DNA of 64,000 bases from Bacillota bacterium (GCA_009780065.1 WRAS01000001.1:124140-188139); one strand, 5' to 3'. Shown: positions 52,942 to 62,550, counted from the stretch's first letter. Numbers and translations: made by a program. Notes: generated by a model not told the origin, from the letters alone.

Positions 52942-53958
52942 ATGAAAAAAGTAATTGTAGATATCCTTGGCGGTGACAACGCACCGCATGCGATGCTGGA
53001 TGGTGTTGTGCTTGCGGCACGTAAAGACCCTGACATGCATTTTGTCCTGATAGGGGACGAGGTCATCATCAGGCCAAAAATTGACGAGGCGGGCATAGCA
53101 CTGCGATGTGAAATCATCCACACAATGGAAAGCATCTCCAATAATGAACCACCGACGAATGTTAAATCAAAACCGAATTCGTCCATTGCGTTGGGTATGA
53201 TGGCACTTCGGAAACGTGATGATGTTTCTGCGTTCGTATCGGCAGGCAGCACCGGTGCGGTTCTGGCAGGTGCTGTGTTAATGGTGGGACGCATTCCGGG
53301 GGTTTCTAGACCAGGCTTATGTCCGCTATTCCCGACCTTGGATCCAAATAAAAAGGTTTTGGTAATCGACATCGGTGCGAACATGGATTGCAGACCAGAA
53401 CATCTTTTGCACTTTGCGATAATGGGTAATGAATACATGAAAAGTATCGGCGTGGAAAATCCGCGTGTTGCATTGGTAAACGTTGGTACAGAAGATAAAA
53501 AGGGCAACGAATTAACGTCCGCCACATTCCCATTGTTAAAGGATGCGGACATTAACTTTGTGGGCAATATGGAAGCCAAAGACGCGTTCAGTGGCAAATA
53601 CGACGTTCTGGTGTGCGATGGGTTTGTGGGGAACGTATTGTTAAAGACCGCCGAGGGGGCAATGAAACTTGTTTCGCAACGTATCAAAGCCGAGATTAAA
53701 AGCGGATTTATATCCAGTCTTGGCGGTCTTTTAATAAAAAGTAAAATGAAAAAGATGAAGGCGGAATTAGGTGAAGACAGTGTCGGCGGAAGTGTCTTTA
53801 TCGGCGCAAAGAAGCCAGTTGTCAAGGCACACGGAAGTTCAAATGCGGTTGCGTTTTCAAATGCAATTGCGTTGGCACACAATGCGGGGAAAGGTGACCT
53901 TAGTGAGAAGATAGAACAAGCCATTGCGAGGTGCACGCCGCCTGCAAACGAAGAATAA
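52942..53958 (+). CDS. plsX: Phosphate acyltransferase PlsX
   Basis: 338 residues from ATG 52942, which gives KKVIVDILGGDNAPHAMLDG, close to the PlsX start (usually VDAMGGDxAP). GSTGAVLAGA near 102-111 and VLVCDGFVGNVLLKTAEG near 216-233 are also typical. PlsX makes acyl phosphate from acyl-ACP for phospholipid synthesis. In most Bacillota it is followed by fabD/acpP/rnc/smc; here acpP and rnc are missing and an unrelated small protein follows. Confidence 0.95.
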   Translation: MKKVIVDILGGDNAPHAMLDGVVLAARKDPDMHFVLIGDEVIIRPKIDEAGIALRCEIIHTMESISNNEPPTNVKSKPNSSIALGMMALRKRDDVSAFVSAGSTGAVLAGAVLMVGRIPGVSRPGLCPLFPTLDPNKKVLVIDIGANMDCRPEHLLHFAIMGNEYMKSIGVENPRVALVNVGTEDKKGNELTSATFPLLKDADINFVGNMEAKDAFSGKYDVLVCDGFVGNVLLKTAEGAMKLVSQRIKAEIKSGFISSLGGLLIKSKMKKMKAELGEDSVGGSVFIGAKKPVVKAHGSSNAVAFSNAIALAHNAGKGDLSEKIEQAIARCTPPANEE

Positions 53959-54030
53959 GAAAAATATTATAGAGAAGTACGATAATAGTTATCCGTAATA
54001 ATATATCTTGAAGCGGTTCACAGAGTGTGA

Positions 54031-54036
54031 TATAGT
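54031..54036 (+). promoter_or_regulatory. -10 element of 122-residue protein gene (leaderless)
   Basis: TGA-TATAGT, five bases before the ATG at 54042. Confidence 0.55.
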
Positions 54037-54041
54037 TTTTC

Positions 54042-54410
54042 ATGGAAAAAAGAAATAAACTGGATATCTCTTTTTTAGAGCAAATGACTTTGATGGGGTT
54101 ACAATCAACAGAGACTGGAGCGATATCTGAAATGGTTACCAGAGAGCAGTTGGCAACAAAAAGAGTCACGGCAAAATTGGAAGATGCAAGACGAAACTAC
54201 AGTGACCCAACCAAAAAGGGTAATTTTGCGGCAATTGTCGGAAAGGTAAAAACCCTTGCCGAGGAAAATGAATATTTGAAACAGGGAACAGGATTTCTTA
54301 GGACGCCGGATGCAATTAACAGATACTGGGAAATTGTTACACAACAAAGCGACAAAGCAATACAAGAAAGAGCAGACTTTAACGAAGTGCAACAAGAAAA
54401 ATTAGCATAA
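54042..54410 (+). CDS. Hypothetical small helical protein
   Basis: 122 residues, soluble, rich in E, K, Q, A and T and likely mostly alpha-helical with a coiled-coil tendency (residues 30-90). No motif recognised. It converges on the leucine-rich-repeat gene with three bases between stops and occupies the place where acpP or rnc would be expected in the plsX-smc block of relatives. Confidence 0.55.
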   Translation: MEKRNKLDISFLEQMTLMGLQSTETGAISEMVTREQLATKRVTAKLEDARRNYSDPTKKGNFAAIVGKVKTLAEENEYLKQGTGFLRTPDAINRYWEIVTQQSDKAIQERADFNEVQQEKLA

Positions 54411-54413
54411 CGT

Positions 54414-56078
54414 TTATCTTTGTGATTTACCAACCTTACGTATTCTTAATAGTAAAATAAAAAATATAACTATGGTAGCGCCCAGCAAAGCATACAGCCA
54501 CCAACGGGTATTATTTGTTAAGTTAATAGTAACATTTAAATTCTCACTTGGGCTAGAATTTGTGAAAGATATTCCATCACCAATAGCGACTATTCTAATA
54601 GAAAGAGTTTCGTCGTCTCTTATAAGTTCCTGTATGTTTGATAAATTAAAAGATGTTGTTTTTGACATGAATTCTTGGTCGTTAATTATGATTATATAAC
54701 CAACTGCATTTTCAACGGCTGACCACGTTAGGATATTATTGTCAATATTCAAATCTTCTGGCGTATCCAGTTGAGTTAGTGAAATCTCCTCGAAATGGGC
54801 AGTTACAATTGCATTGCTGGCACCTAAGGTAAATAATGTCACAGATTCATTTGGTGTTGCCAATGTTCCGCTGGTGGTGGTCCAGTGACTGAATTCCCAG
54901 CCAGAGTTTGTGGTAGCTGTCAGCGTACGCTGGGTTCCTTCTAATATACCTGTCAAGGTATTGTCTGGTGTTACCGTCCCGGCTTCTGTGTGGTTGACAC
55001 CGGTTATGATGTTAAAGAAATCAAGTTCGCCTCCGACAACTTCAACGTGCAGATTATGACCGATTAGTGATAAATCCAACTGTACAGAAGTTGTTCCAAA
55101 GGCACCGCGTGTCCACATAGCAGAGTTATTGGTTAGTCTTCCATTATCCGCTGCCAAACTTTGTCCATTTATTTTAATGTCTATAACCGTACCTGGGTGT
55201 GTGATCGCCATATTTACGCTGGTCGTTGCCCAGTCTATTTCATCCCCGTTGGCTAATGTGGTTGTTACATCATTTATGTCTGTTGCTGTCATATTTACCG
55301 TGCCAAATGGGTTGGAAAAAGTTATTTCGGGATGGGGGGTGGCGTTACGGATAACAGGGACAAAAATCGGCCAATCCCTCATACTCCAATTAGTACCATA
55401 TGTTCGCGTATGGGAATACGTCTGTAAAAATATATTTAAACCATCAGGATTCCAAAAAACAATCTGGGCTCCAATACTTACCACACTGGTGGGAATCATT
55501 AAGGTTCTTAACTGGTTACTGACAAATGCATTGGCACGTATATGGGTAACGCCATCGGGAATTCTGACGCTGGTTAAATTATTATTCATGAAAGACTCTT
55601 GTCCTATGTCCAGTAACCCTTCGTTCAATGTTAAACTGGTTAATTGATTACCGGTAAATGCACCAAGACCCAAGTGCGTCACACTGCCTGGAAGAACAAG
55701 ACTGGTTAATTGATTGCCTGCAAATGCATAGGCATTTATATGTGTAACATTATCTGGTATTGTTATTCCAACAATTCCGACACCTTCAAAAGCACCTTGA
55801 CCTCCTATTCCTCCATGTATTACTCGAACAGGTAAATCATTAATCACAGATGGTATTACAACGTGTAGCGGATTGGGTAATGCAAGTGCAGACGGTGTGA
55901 GTCCGGTAATTGTAACTTCGGTCGCGGTAGATGTCCATGTTAAATCATCCACGGTTGTGTAATGTATAGGCTGATTTCCATTCTGCGGGTCTGCAAAAAC
56001 ACCAAGGAAATGCAACGTCCCAAAAGTTAAGATGGAGACAAACAATAATACCCCAGCACTCAGTGCAAATTTTCTCAT
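54414..56078 (-). CDS. Leucine-rich-repeat surface protein (BspA-like), membrane-anchored
   Basis: 554 residues from ATG 56078, chosen because GAGGAAGGAT lies just upstream. Signal peptide at residues 4-27. Residues about 70-200 hold BspA-type leucine-rich repeats (IPDNVTHINAYAFAGNQLTSL-like units of ~22-23 residues; four to five copies). Later parts contain beta-rich domains, one like bacterial repeat B domains (EGTQRTLTATTNSGWEFSHW then VTAHFEE) and a fibronectin-like segment (AVGYIIIINDQEF). A C-terminal helix near 525-545 with RIRKVGKSQR anchors it. Likely adhesion or host interaction. Confidence 0.8.
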   Translation of the reverse strand: MRKFALSAGVLLFVSILTFGTLHFLGVFADPQNGNQPIHYTTVDDLTWTSTATEVTITGLTPSALALPNPLHVVIPSVINDLPVRVIHGGIGGQGAFEGVGIVGITIPDNVTHINAYAFAGNQLTSLVLPGSVTHLGLGAFTGNQLTSLTLNEGLLDIGQESFMNNNLTSVRIPDGVTHIRANAFVSNQLRTLMIPTSVVSIGAQIVFWNPDGLNIFLQTYSHTRTYGTNWSMRDWPIFVPVIRNATPHPEITFSNPFGTVNMTATDINDVTTTLANGDEIDWATTSVNMAITHPGTVIDIKINGQSLAADNGRLTNNSAMWTRGAFGTTSVQLDLSLIGHNLHVEVVGGELDFFNIITGVNHTEAGTVTPDNTLTGILEGTQRTLTATTNSGWEFSHWTTTSGTLATPNESVTLFTLGASNAIVTAHFEEISLTQLDTPEDLNIDNNILTWSAVENAVGYIIIINDQEFMSKTTSFNLSNIQELIRDDETLSIRIVAIGDGISFTNSSPSENLNVTINLTNNTRWWLYALLGATIVIFFILLLRIRKVGKSQR

Positions 56079-56183
56079 AGCAATCCTTCCTCTTTTGTTA
56101 ACCAATTTAAAGATTACATCTAGTTTGCGCTTTTGTCACATGAATATAATCAAATTTTATTTGCCCTTATTCTTTTTGGGTGG

Positions 56184-56189
56184 TACAGT
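56184..56189 (+). promoter_or_regulatory. -10 element of smc (leaderless)
   Basis: TGG-TACAGT, eight bases before the GTG at 56198; TAAAAT at 56189-56194 is too close to be the functional element. Confidence 0.45.
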
Positions 56190-56197
56190 AAAATACT

Positions 56198-59140
56198 GTG
56201 TTTAAAAAGATAGAGTTATATGGTTTCAAAAGTTTTGCCGATAGACTGGAAGTAGATTTTTCCAGCGGGGTGACATGTATTGTTGGTCCTAATGGTTGCG
56301 GCAAATCTAACGTCAGTGACGCTATTCGATGGGTTCTGGGGGAACAATCTTCCAAAGCCCTTCGTGGTTCCAATATGCAGGATGTTATCTTCAAAGGAAC
56401 TGATGCGCGTAAACCAATCTCGTACTGCCAAGTATCTTTGTTCTTTGATAACAAGGATAAAATTTTCCCCATAGATTACGAAGAGGTCGTTATATCCAGA
56501 AAACTCTACCGCAGTGGTGAGAGTGAATATTTATTAAATAAAAATACAGTTAGGCTAAAAGATATTACCGCGATGTTGCACGGTAGTGGTATTGACCGTG
56601 ATGGTATGACATTGATAGGTCAGGGCCAGGTTGCCGAAATTATAAATTCAAAACCAGACGCGCGCCGAGATATATTCGAGGAAGCCGCTGGAGTCAGCCA
56701 TGCCAAATCACGAAAGGTAGAGGCACTTAGAAAATTTGAACGTGTGGATAATGAACTTACACGTGTGCGAGACGTTATACACGAAATTGAACGAACACTT
56801 GGACCACTTAAGCGTCAGGCCGAGACTGCGGCACGTTATGTGGAATTACGCGATCGTTTAAAGACATTAGAGATAAATGTTTATATTTACAGTTATGATT
56901 CCAGTGCTACGACCAAAGAAAGATTATCCACAGAATTAAACGAAATATCATATCAAATTCAAGCCAGTCAAGATGAAATCGAAGAACACGCAAATGGTAT
57001 CGCACGTGCGATGGAACAGTTATCATCCATAGATGCAAATGCCGAGGAGTTACGTGAACAGGTCCTAGCGCTTAGTCTAAGACTGGAACGTTACAGCGGC
57101 GACCAACGCCTTGCAATGGAAAAAGTACACAGAAAGCAAGAGGTTCAATCACAATTAGATGACCTTAAACACCGTATCCAGTTTGAAACTAATAACCTAG
57201 ATACTGGGAAAAAATTGCTGGAATCCCTTAAAAAAGATTTAGTCGAAGCCGCGAAAAAATTAAACGAAATGCAGGGTGAGTATGCACGCAAAGTTCAAAA
57301 TGCACGGACCCTTTTTGAATTGCAGGCAAAACGTGAGAAGGTTATTGCGCGGCGTGAAACGATTCAACAATTGATTGAAAGTGGCCAAGGATACAAATTC
57401 AGCGTCAAAAAAATAATAGAACAAAAAGATACAAACAATACAATCGCGCAAAACATAATTGGCGTGATTGCAAAGGAAATTAATGTCCCGACACACTTGG
57501 AAATGGCTATCGAGGTGGCGCTTGGTGCGGCGGCGCAGAACATCATCACAAAGGACGAAAACAACGCAAAGAATATGATAGAACTTCTGCGTCAAAAGGA
57601 CTGGGGTCGTGCGACATTCTTACCTCTTGCTTCGGTTAAACCGCGCCTTTTTTCCGATGCCGAACGCATGGATTTAGAGTATAACTACGTCGTAGGTATA
57701 GCCAGTGAATTGATAACATACAACCCAAAAATATCCCCAGCAATCAGTTCATTGCTTGGGCGCGTTGTTGTGGTGGATAATATTGGAAATGGTATTGAAC
57801 TTGCTAGAAATACACGCTATGCCTTTAAAATAGTTACCTTAGACGGAGATGTCATCGAAACACGTGGGGCAATAACAGGTGGAAGCCGTGGGAAAGTAAA
57901 CACACTTTGGCATAACCAAAGTTTAGAAGAAATCGAAAGTGACTTGGTTGTGGTGAATAAGGAAATAGATGCAATCCAAAGCGATTCCAATGCACAAGAA
58001 TCGCAAGAAGAATTAACAAAATACAAAATTCGTGTTGTATCGCTAGAGAATGAAATTGGTGCAATAGAGCGTTCTATGTCAGGTGGTAGTGAATCATTGG
58101 ATTTGTTGAATAACTCGCTAAAAGAAAAGACGGCGCAGTTGGGTTACCTAAGCGGCGGTATTGAACAATCAGGTAACGAAGAACTGTATAATCAAAGCGT
58201 TGTAGCATTGGAAGAAGCCAAACAAGAATTAGTCAACTTTGACGCAAACAAGGATGAACTGCGTGTATATATATCGTCTGCGGAAGAGGGGCGAACCCAA
58301 GCCCAAGAAAAACTAACCGGTTTGCACGAGGCATATTACAAAACACAAAGCCAACTTGAACGTGTGGAAATAGAACTGGAACAAATGCAAGAACGTGTTT
58401 ACGAGGAATATGGCATGACGTATTCATCATGTTATCCATTTCGTGTAGAAGGTTTTGATGTGGAAACATCCAAGCCAGAAATTGGCGAACTTCGTCGTGC
58501 GATATCACGTCTTGGCCCAGTGAACTTGGATGCTCTTGAACAAAGTAAAGAAGCCATGGAGCGTCACGACAGTTACGCGACCCAGGTCAGTGACCTTGAA
58601 TCTGCTAAAGCCGACCTTATAAAGGTAATTGATGATTTATCCAACGAAATGGAAAATAAATTCAGAACAACGTTCGAGGAAATTAATAACAACTTTGGCG
58701 TGGTGTTCAAGGAATTGTTTGGCGGTGGACGCGCGCGTCTTGAACTAACGCCTATTATAATGTCAGAAGGTGCAAAACCAAAAATTGATTGGCTAAATTC
58801 TGGTATTGAAATCATCGCCGAACCACCAGGCAAAAAGTTACAAAGTTTGTCATTACTTAGCGGTGGTGAAAAAGCACTTACCGCGATTGCGATACTGTTC
58901 TCGATATTGAAATTAAAACCAATGCCATTCTGTCTATTGGATGAGATAGAGGCGGCCTTGGACGAAGCTAACGTTTCGCGTTTTGCAAACTACTTGGGTA
59001 AATTCAGTCAAAGCACACAATTCATTGTAATAACACACAGAAAGCCAACCATGGAACTTGCCGACCATCTTTATGGTGTCACTATGGAGGAAAAAGGGGT
59101 TAGCAAACTGGTCAGTGTAAAATTAGAGGAGTATGCATAA
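56198..59140 (+). CDS. smc: Chromosome segregation protein SMC, short-armed
   Basis: 980 residues (GTG start), about 200 shorter than the usual ~1180. Both ATPase halves are intact: Walker A GPNGCGKSN at 30-38, signature LSGGEKALTAIAILF near 886-900 and Walker B FCLLDEIEAALDEAN near 908-922. The hinge is recognisable near residues 400-540 (GVIAKEINVP...ALGAAAQNII, GAITGGS). Coiled coils are therefore each about 100 residues shorter than normal. SMC condenses and separates chromosomes with ScpAB. Its stop overlaps the ftsY start by one base. Confidence 0.93.
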   Translation: MFKKIELYGFKSFADRLEVDFSSGVTCIVGPNGCGKSNVSDAIRWVLGEQSSKALRGSNMQDVIFKGTDARKPISYCQVSLFFDNKDKIFPIDYEEVVISRKLYRSGESEYLLNKNTVRLKDITAMLHGSGIDRDGMTLIGQGQVAEIINSKPDARRDIFEEAAGVSHAKSRKVEALRKFERVDNELTRVRDVIHEIERTLGPLKRQAETAARYVELRDRLKTLEINVYIYSYDSSATTKERLSTELNEISYQIQASQDEIEEHANGIARAMEQLSSIDANAEELREQVLALSLRLERYSGDQRLAMEKVHRKQEVQSQLDDLKHRIQFETNNLDTGKKLLESLKKDLVEAAKKLNEMQGEYARKVQNARTLFELQAKREKVIARRETIQQLIESGQGYKFSVKKIIEQKDTNNTIAQNIIGVIAKEINVPTHLEMAIEVALGAAAQNIITKDENNAKNMIELLRQKDWGRATFLPLASVKPRLFSDAERMDLEYNYVVGIASELITYNPKISPAISSLLGRVVVVDNIGNGIELARNTRYAFKIVTLDGDVIETRGAITGGSRGKVNTLWHNQSLEEIESDLVVVNKEIDAIQSDSNAQESQEELTKYKIRVVSLENEIGAIERSMSGGSESLDLLNNSLKEKTAQLGYLSGGIEQSGNEELYNQSVVALEEAKQELVNFDANKDELRVYISSAEEGRTQAQEKLTGLHEAYYKTQSQLERVEIELEQMQERVYEEYGMTYSSCYPFRVEGFDVETSKPEIGELRRAISRLGPVNLDALEQSKEAMERHDSYATQVSDLESAKADLIKVIDDLSNEMENKFRTTFEEINNNFGVVFKELFGGGRARLELTPIIMSEGAKPKIDWLNSGIEIIAEPPGKKLQSLSLLSGGEKALTAIAILFSILKLKPMPFCLLDEIEAALDEANVSRFANYLGKFSQSTQFIVITHRKPTMELADHLYGVTMEEKGVSKLVSVKLEEYA

Positions 59141-60348
59141 TGGGATTGTTTTCAAAATTATTTGGAAAAAAAGATAAGAAAGACAAAATCGAAGAAATTG
59201 TCGACAAACACGAGATAGTTGTTGATGAAACGCCAATTGAAAAAGTCCAAGAAGAAACCCGAATAGCCAAGCCAAAGGTTAAAGAACCTATTGAACATGA
59301 ACAAGAACTCGAGGTTGTTGCGGAGCCAGAAATTATCCAAGAAAAAGAGTTTGCAAAAGTAACAGAACCAAAACCTGTTCCTGTTGCAAAGGAAATCAAA
59401 CCACAATCAAAGCCCAAAGAGGTCAAAGAAAAGAAAGATGGGTTTTTCAAAAAGATATTTGGTGGACTTAAAAGAACCGCCAGTGCGATTGGTTCGGGAA
59501 TATCTTCGATATTTACGGGTGGACCGTTTGACGATGATTTCTATGACGATTTGATGGCGGTGCTGCTGCAAAGTGATATGGGTATGGAGGCGGTCGAAGA
59601 TATCATTGACGACATCAAAATGGTTGTTAAAAAGAACGGAATAAAGACCGAAGTTGAATTGAAAAAAGTACTGGCCACCAGTATCACAAAAATCTTAACA
59701 GACGGTGAAGACGTTTCAATATCCGCTGACCAACCAATTGTCTTGATGATTGTTGGGGTGAACGGTGTGGGTAAAACAACATCAATTGGAAAACTTTCGG
59801 CACTGTTCAAATCAGCGGGAAAATCCGTGTTAATAGCCGCAGGAGATACTTTCAGAGCGGCCGCCAGCGAACAACTCAACGAATGGGCAAACCGCGCCAA
59901 AGTTCGTATAGTAAAGCATGCAGAGGGCGCAGACCCAGCTTCCGTCGTATTTGACGCGATTTCCAGTGCAAAGGCCAAGAAGGATGACATCCTGATAATA
60001 GACACAGCAGGGCGCTTGCATAACAAAGCGCATCTAATGGAGGAATTGAAAAAAATTGACCGTGTTGTGGAACGAAACTGGCCAGACGCGGTATATAAAA
60101 AACTGATTGTACTGGATGCAACTACGGGGCAAAATGCACTTACCCAAGTCGAGGTCTTTAACGACGCGGTTGATTTGGATGGTGTAATTTTGACCAAACT
60201 GGATGGAACTGCCAAGGGCGGTGTTGTGGTTGCGATTAAAAAGAAATTTGATCTTCCGGTTGCGTTCGTTGGGGTGGGTGAAAAGATTGATGACCTGTTA
60301 CCATTTGATGCGGATGAATTTGCAAAGGCTATAATAGGTATAGAATAA
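59140..60348 (+). CDS. ftsY: Signal recognition particle receptor FtsY
   Basis: 402 residues. An acidic/basic low-complexity A domain (residues 1-100, rich in E, K, V and P) precedes the NG GTPase: GVNGVGKTTSIGKL near 205-218, DTFRAAASEQL near 234-244, DTAGRLHNK near 288-296 and TKLDGTAKGG near 350-359. It docks ribosome-SRP complexes to the membrane. It shares one base with the smc stop, so it is cotranslated with it. Confidence 0.96.
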   Translation: MGLFSKLFGKKDKKDKIEEIVDKHEIVVDETPIEKVQEETRIAKPKVKEPIEHEQELEVVAEPEIIQEKEFAKVTEPKPVPVAKEIKPQSKPKEVKEKKDGFFKKIFGGLKRTASAIGSGISSIFTGGPFDDDFYDDLMAVLLQSDMGMEAVEDIIDDIKMVVKKNGIKTEVELKKVLATSITKILTDGEDVSISADQPIVLMIVGVNGVGKTTSIGKLSALFKSAGKSVLIAAGDTFRAAASEQLNEWANRAKVRIVKHAEGADPASVVFDAISSAKAKKDDILIIDTAGRLHNKAHLMEELKKIDRVVERNWPDAVYKKLIVLDATTGQNALTQVEVFNDAVDLDGVILTKLDGTAKGGVVVAIKKKFDLPVAFVGVGEKIDDLLPFDADEFAKAIIGIE

Positions 60349-60371
60349 ATCGTATTGAGATATTAAAATAA

Positions 60372-60400
60372 TTGACATGTTACATGTTTTTGTCTATAAT
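60372..60400 (+). promoter_or_regulatory. Consensus sigma-70 promoter of the ffh-rpsP-khpA operon
   Basis: TTGACA at 60372-60377, a 17-base spacer and TATAAT at 60395-60400: both hexamers perfect. The leader of about 28 bases carries AAAGG before the TTG start of ffh. Confidence 0.85.
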
Positions 60401-60434
60401 CAAATCAGTCTAGAAATTGAAAGGTTGGTACCAG

Positions 60435-61754
60435 TTGGCATTTACAAGTTTATCCGAAAAATTAAAACATATCTTTTCTAAGCTTACCGGTAGCGGTAAA
60501 CTTACAGAGGTTGAAATAAAAACAGCCATGCGTGAAGTGCGCCTCGCATTGTTAGAGGCAGATGTTAACTTTGCCGTGGTAAAAGACTTTGTTGCACGTG
60601 TTAGCGAAAAATGTATGGGATCGTCTGTTATGGAATCCCTAACCCCAGGTCAGCAGGTTATCAAAATCGTACACGAGGAACTGGCTGAATTACTTGGAAA
60701 AACCCATGAAAAATTAAAAACTAGTCCAAAGCCGCCCACCGTCTATATGATGGTTGGTTTGCAAGGTGCGGGTAAAACAACGTTCTGCGGAAAACTGGGA
60801 ATGATGTTAAAGGGCCAGGGTAAACGTGTCCTGCTGGTGGCGGCCGACGTATACAGGCCAGCCGCGATTAAACAACTTCATGTGGTTGGAAAAAATGCGG
60901 GGGTCGAGGTCTTTGACGAGGGTCAAATTGATCCCGTCAAAATCGTAAAAAATGCACTAAAGCATGCCGAGAAGGCAAACATGGACACTATTATTGTGGA
61001 CACCGCAGGAAGGTTACACATCAATGACGAGTTAATGAACGAACTGGTCTTTATCAAAAATGTTGTTAATCCAATGGAAATTTTGTTAACCGTGGACGCA
61101 ATGACGGGTCAAGACGCGGTAAACGTTGCAAAAGAATTTAATGAACGTCTGGATATAACCGGTGTCATATTAACAAAGTTGGATGGTGACGCACGTGGTG
61201 GTGCGGCATTGTCCATTCGCCATGTCACGGGCAAGCCAATAAAATTCTCTGGTGTCGGTGAAAAATTGGGGGATATCGAGGTCTTTCATCCCGAACGTAT
61301 TGCATCACGAATCCTTGGGATGGGCGATGTTCTGACGATTATTGAAAAGGCCCAAGCCGCGGTTTCCGAAAAGGAAATGAAAGTTCTGGAAGAACGCATG
61401 CGAAAAAACGCATTCACGTTGGAAGACTTTCTTGTGCAATTTGATAACGTAAAAAAGATGGGTAATATTGACGATATTATTGCTCAATTTGGTGGGGCAC
61501 TTGGAAAGAATTCAAAGATGTTGGGTAAATTAGACGAAGGCCAAATGGTTCGCAACAAGGCGATTATCCAATCAATGACAGCAACAGAAAGACGTAACCC
61601 AGATATTTTAAAAGCAAGCCGCAAACAAAGAATCGCCAAAGGCAGCGGCACTACAATCCAAGAGGTCAATGCATTGCTTAAACAATTCGAGCAAAGTAAA
61701 CTTATGATGAAACAATTCGGTGGCAAGATGAAAGGAAAGAAAGGATTGTTCTAA
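60435..61754 (+). CDS. ffh: Signal recognition particle protein Ffh
   Basis: 439 residues from the TTG at 60435 (MAFTSLSEKLKHIF), since AAAGG lies ten bases upstream; a TTG at 60417 is the other option. GTPase motifs GLQGAGKTTFCGKL near 104-117, DVYRPAAIKQL near 135, DTAGRLHI near 187 and TKLDGDARGG near 243 are followed by the methionine-rich M domain that binds 4.5S RNA and signal peptides, ending in GKMKGKKGLF. ATPase partner is FtsY, encoded just before it. Confidence 0.96.
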   Translation: MAFTSLSEKLKHIFSKLTGSGKLTEVEIKTAMREVRLALLEADVNFAVVKDFVARVSEKCMGSSVMESLTPGQQVIKIVHEELAELLGKTHEKLKTSPKPPTVYMMVGLQGAGKTTFCGKLGMMLKGQGKRVLLVAADVYRPAAIKQLHVVGKNAGVEVFDEGQIDPVKIVKNALKHAEKANMDTIIVDTAGRLHINDELMNELVFIKNVVNPMEILLTVDAMTGQDAVNVAKEFNERLDITGVILTKLDGDARGGAALSIRHVTGKPIKFSGVGEKLGDIEVFHPERIASRILGMGDVLTIIEKAQAAVSEKEMKVLEERMRKNAFTLEDFLVQFDNVKKMGNIDDIIAQFGGALGKNSKMLGKLDEGQMVRNKAIIQSMTATERRNPDILKASRKQRIAKGSGTTIQEVNALLKQFEQSKLMMKQFGGKMKGKKGLF

Positions 61755-61814
61755 AACGTTATTAATCTACACACTGGGTAGCTTGATAAAAAATCTAAAA
61801 GAAGGAGGAGAAAC

Positions 61815-62132
61815 GTGGCAACAAAGATCAGACTGACGCGACTTGGCGATAAGAAGAGTCCTTTTTATCGAATTGTTGTGGCGGACTCGCGCACGCCTCG
61901 TGATGGCGCTGCTATCGCGACACTTGGCACATTTGACCCGCTCGTTGAAAAAGACGGGATAAAGGTTGACAAGGACGCTGCGCTTGATTGGATCGCAAAG
62001 GGTGCATTACCAACCGACACTGCACGATCTGTGCTTGTGAAAGCTGGTGTGCTGGAACCTAAACCATACAAGGCAAAGGCAAATGCAAAACCTGCGACAC
62101 CTAAGGCAAAGAAAAAAGAAAAGAAAGGGTAA
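61815..62132 (+). CDS. rpsP: 30S ribosomal protein S16
   Basis: 105 residues, GTG start preceded by GAAGGAGGAG. KIRLTRLGDKKSPFYRIVVADSR and GTFDPLVEK are diagnostic of S16. A 25-residue lysine/alanine-rich tail extends beyond the usual ~80-90 residue core. It follows ffh in the common ffh-rpsP-khpA order. Confidence 0.97.
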   Translation: MATKIRLTRLGDKKSPFYRIVVADSRTPRDGAAIATLGTFDPLVEKDGIKVDKDAALDWIAKGALPTDTARSVLVKAGVLEPKPYKAKANAKPATPKAKKKEKKG

Positions 62133-62199
62133 CACCCTCCTTCAAAACCCCAGTTGAAGCCAGAAATAAAATTTAAAAATTAAAAAGGAAAAAATTAAA

Positions 62200-62460
62200 A
62201 TGATTAACGTAATTGAACACATCATCAAAGCACTTGTAGAGGACGAGAAAGCAGTAAAATTCACAGTAACCGAAGAGGGAGAAAACAACGTAACAGTAAC
62301 AGTTAACGTAGGCGAAGGCGACATGGGTCGTGTAATTGGAAAGCAAGGTGCAACCGTAACCGCAATCCGCACAATCCTTAAAAACGCAAACTCAAAAGAC
62401 GGAAAGCGTTACTTTATCCAAATCGGCGACAAGCGCGAAGGAACACCACGTTCATACTAA
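62200..62460 (+). CDS. khpA: KH-domain RNA-binding protein KhpA
   Basis: 86 residues, slightly longer than the common ~75-80. A single KH domain with the GxxG loop in VIGKQGATVTAIRTIL near residues 46-61. KhpA, with KhpB, binds RNA and affects cell elongation and division in Gram-positive bacteria. AAAAAGGA precedes the start. It ends the operon; rimM, trmD and rplS that follow in many relatives are absent here. Confidence 0.93.
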   Translation: MINVIEHIIKALVEDEKAVKFTVTEEGENNVTVTVNVGEGDMGRVIGKQGATVTAIRTILKNANSKDGKRYFIQIGDKREGTPRSY

Positions 62461-62481
62461 GTCTAAGTGCAATAAAATTAT

Positions 62482-62513
62482 AAAAAACGCGGAAAGTATT
62501 TCGCGTTTTTTTT
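62482..62513 (+). terminator. Rho-independent terminator after khpA
   Basis: AAAAACGCG, ten-base loop, CGCGTTTTTTTT. Confidence 0.85.
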
Positions 62514-62544
62514 GCGTTAGGTATTTACATTTAAAGCATTATGG

Positions 62545-62550
62545 TATATT
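62545..62550 (+). promoter_or_regulatory. -10 element of 102-residue protein gene (leaderless), decides the start
   Basis: TGG-TATATT, eight bases before the ATG at 62559. The upstream in-frame ATG at 62541 overlaps the element. Confidence 0.5.

Noticed and set aside
52935..53936. 333-codon open frame antisense to plsX
   Set aside because: It is entirely inside a clearly conserved gene, has no ribosome-binding site and its translation is rich in S, P, T and F without recognisable domains; a typical shadow frame.
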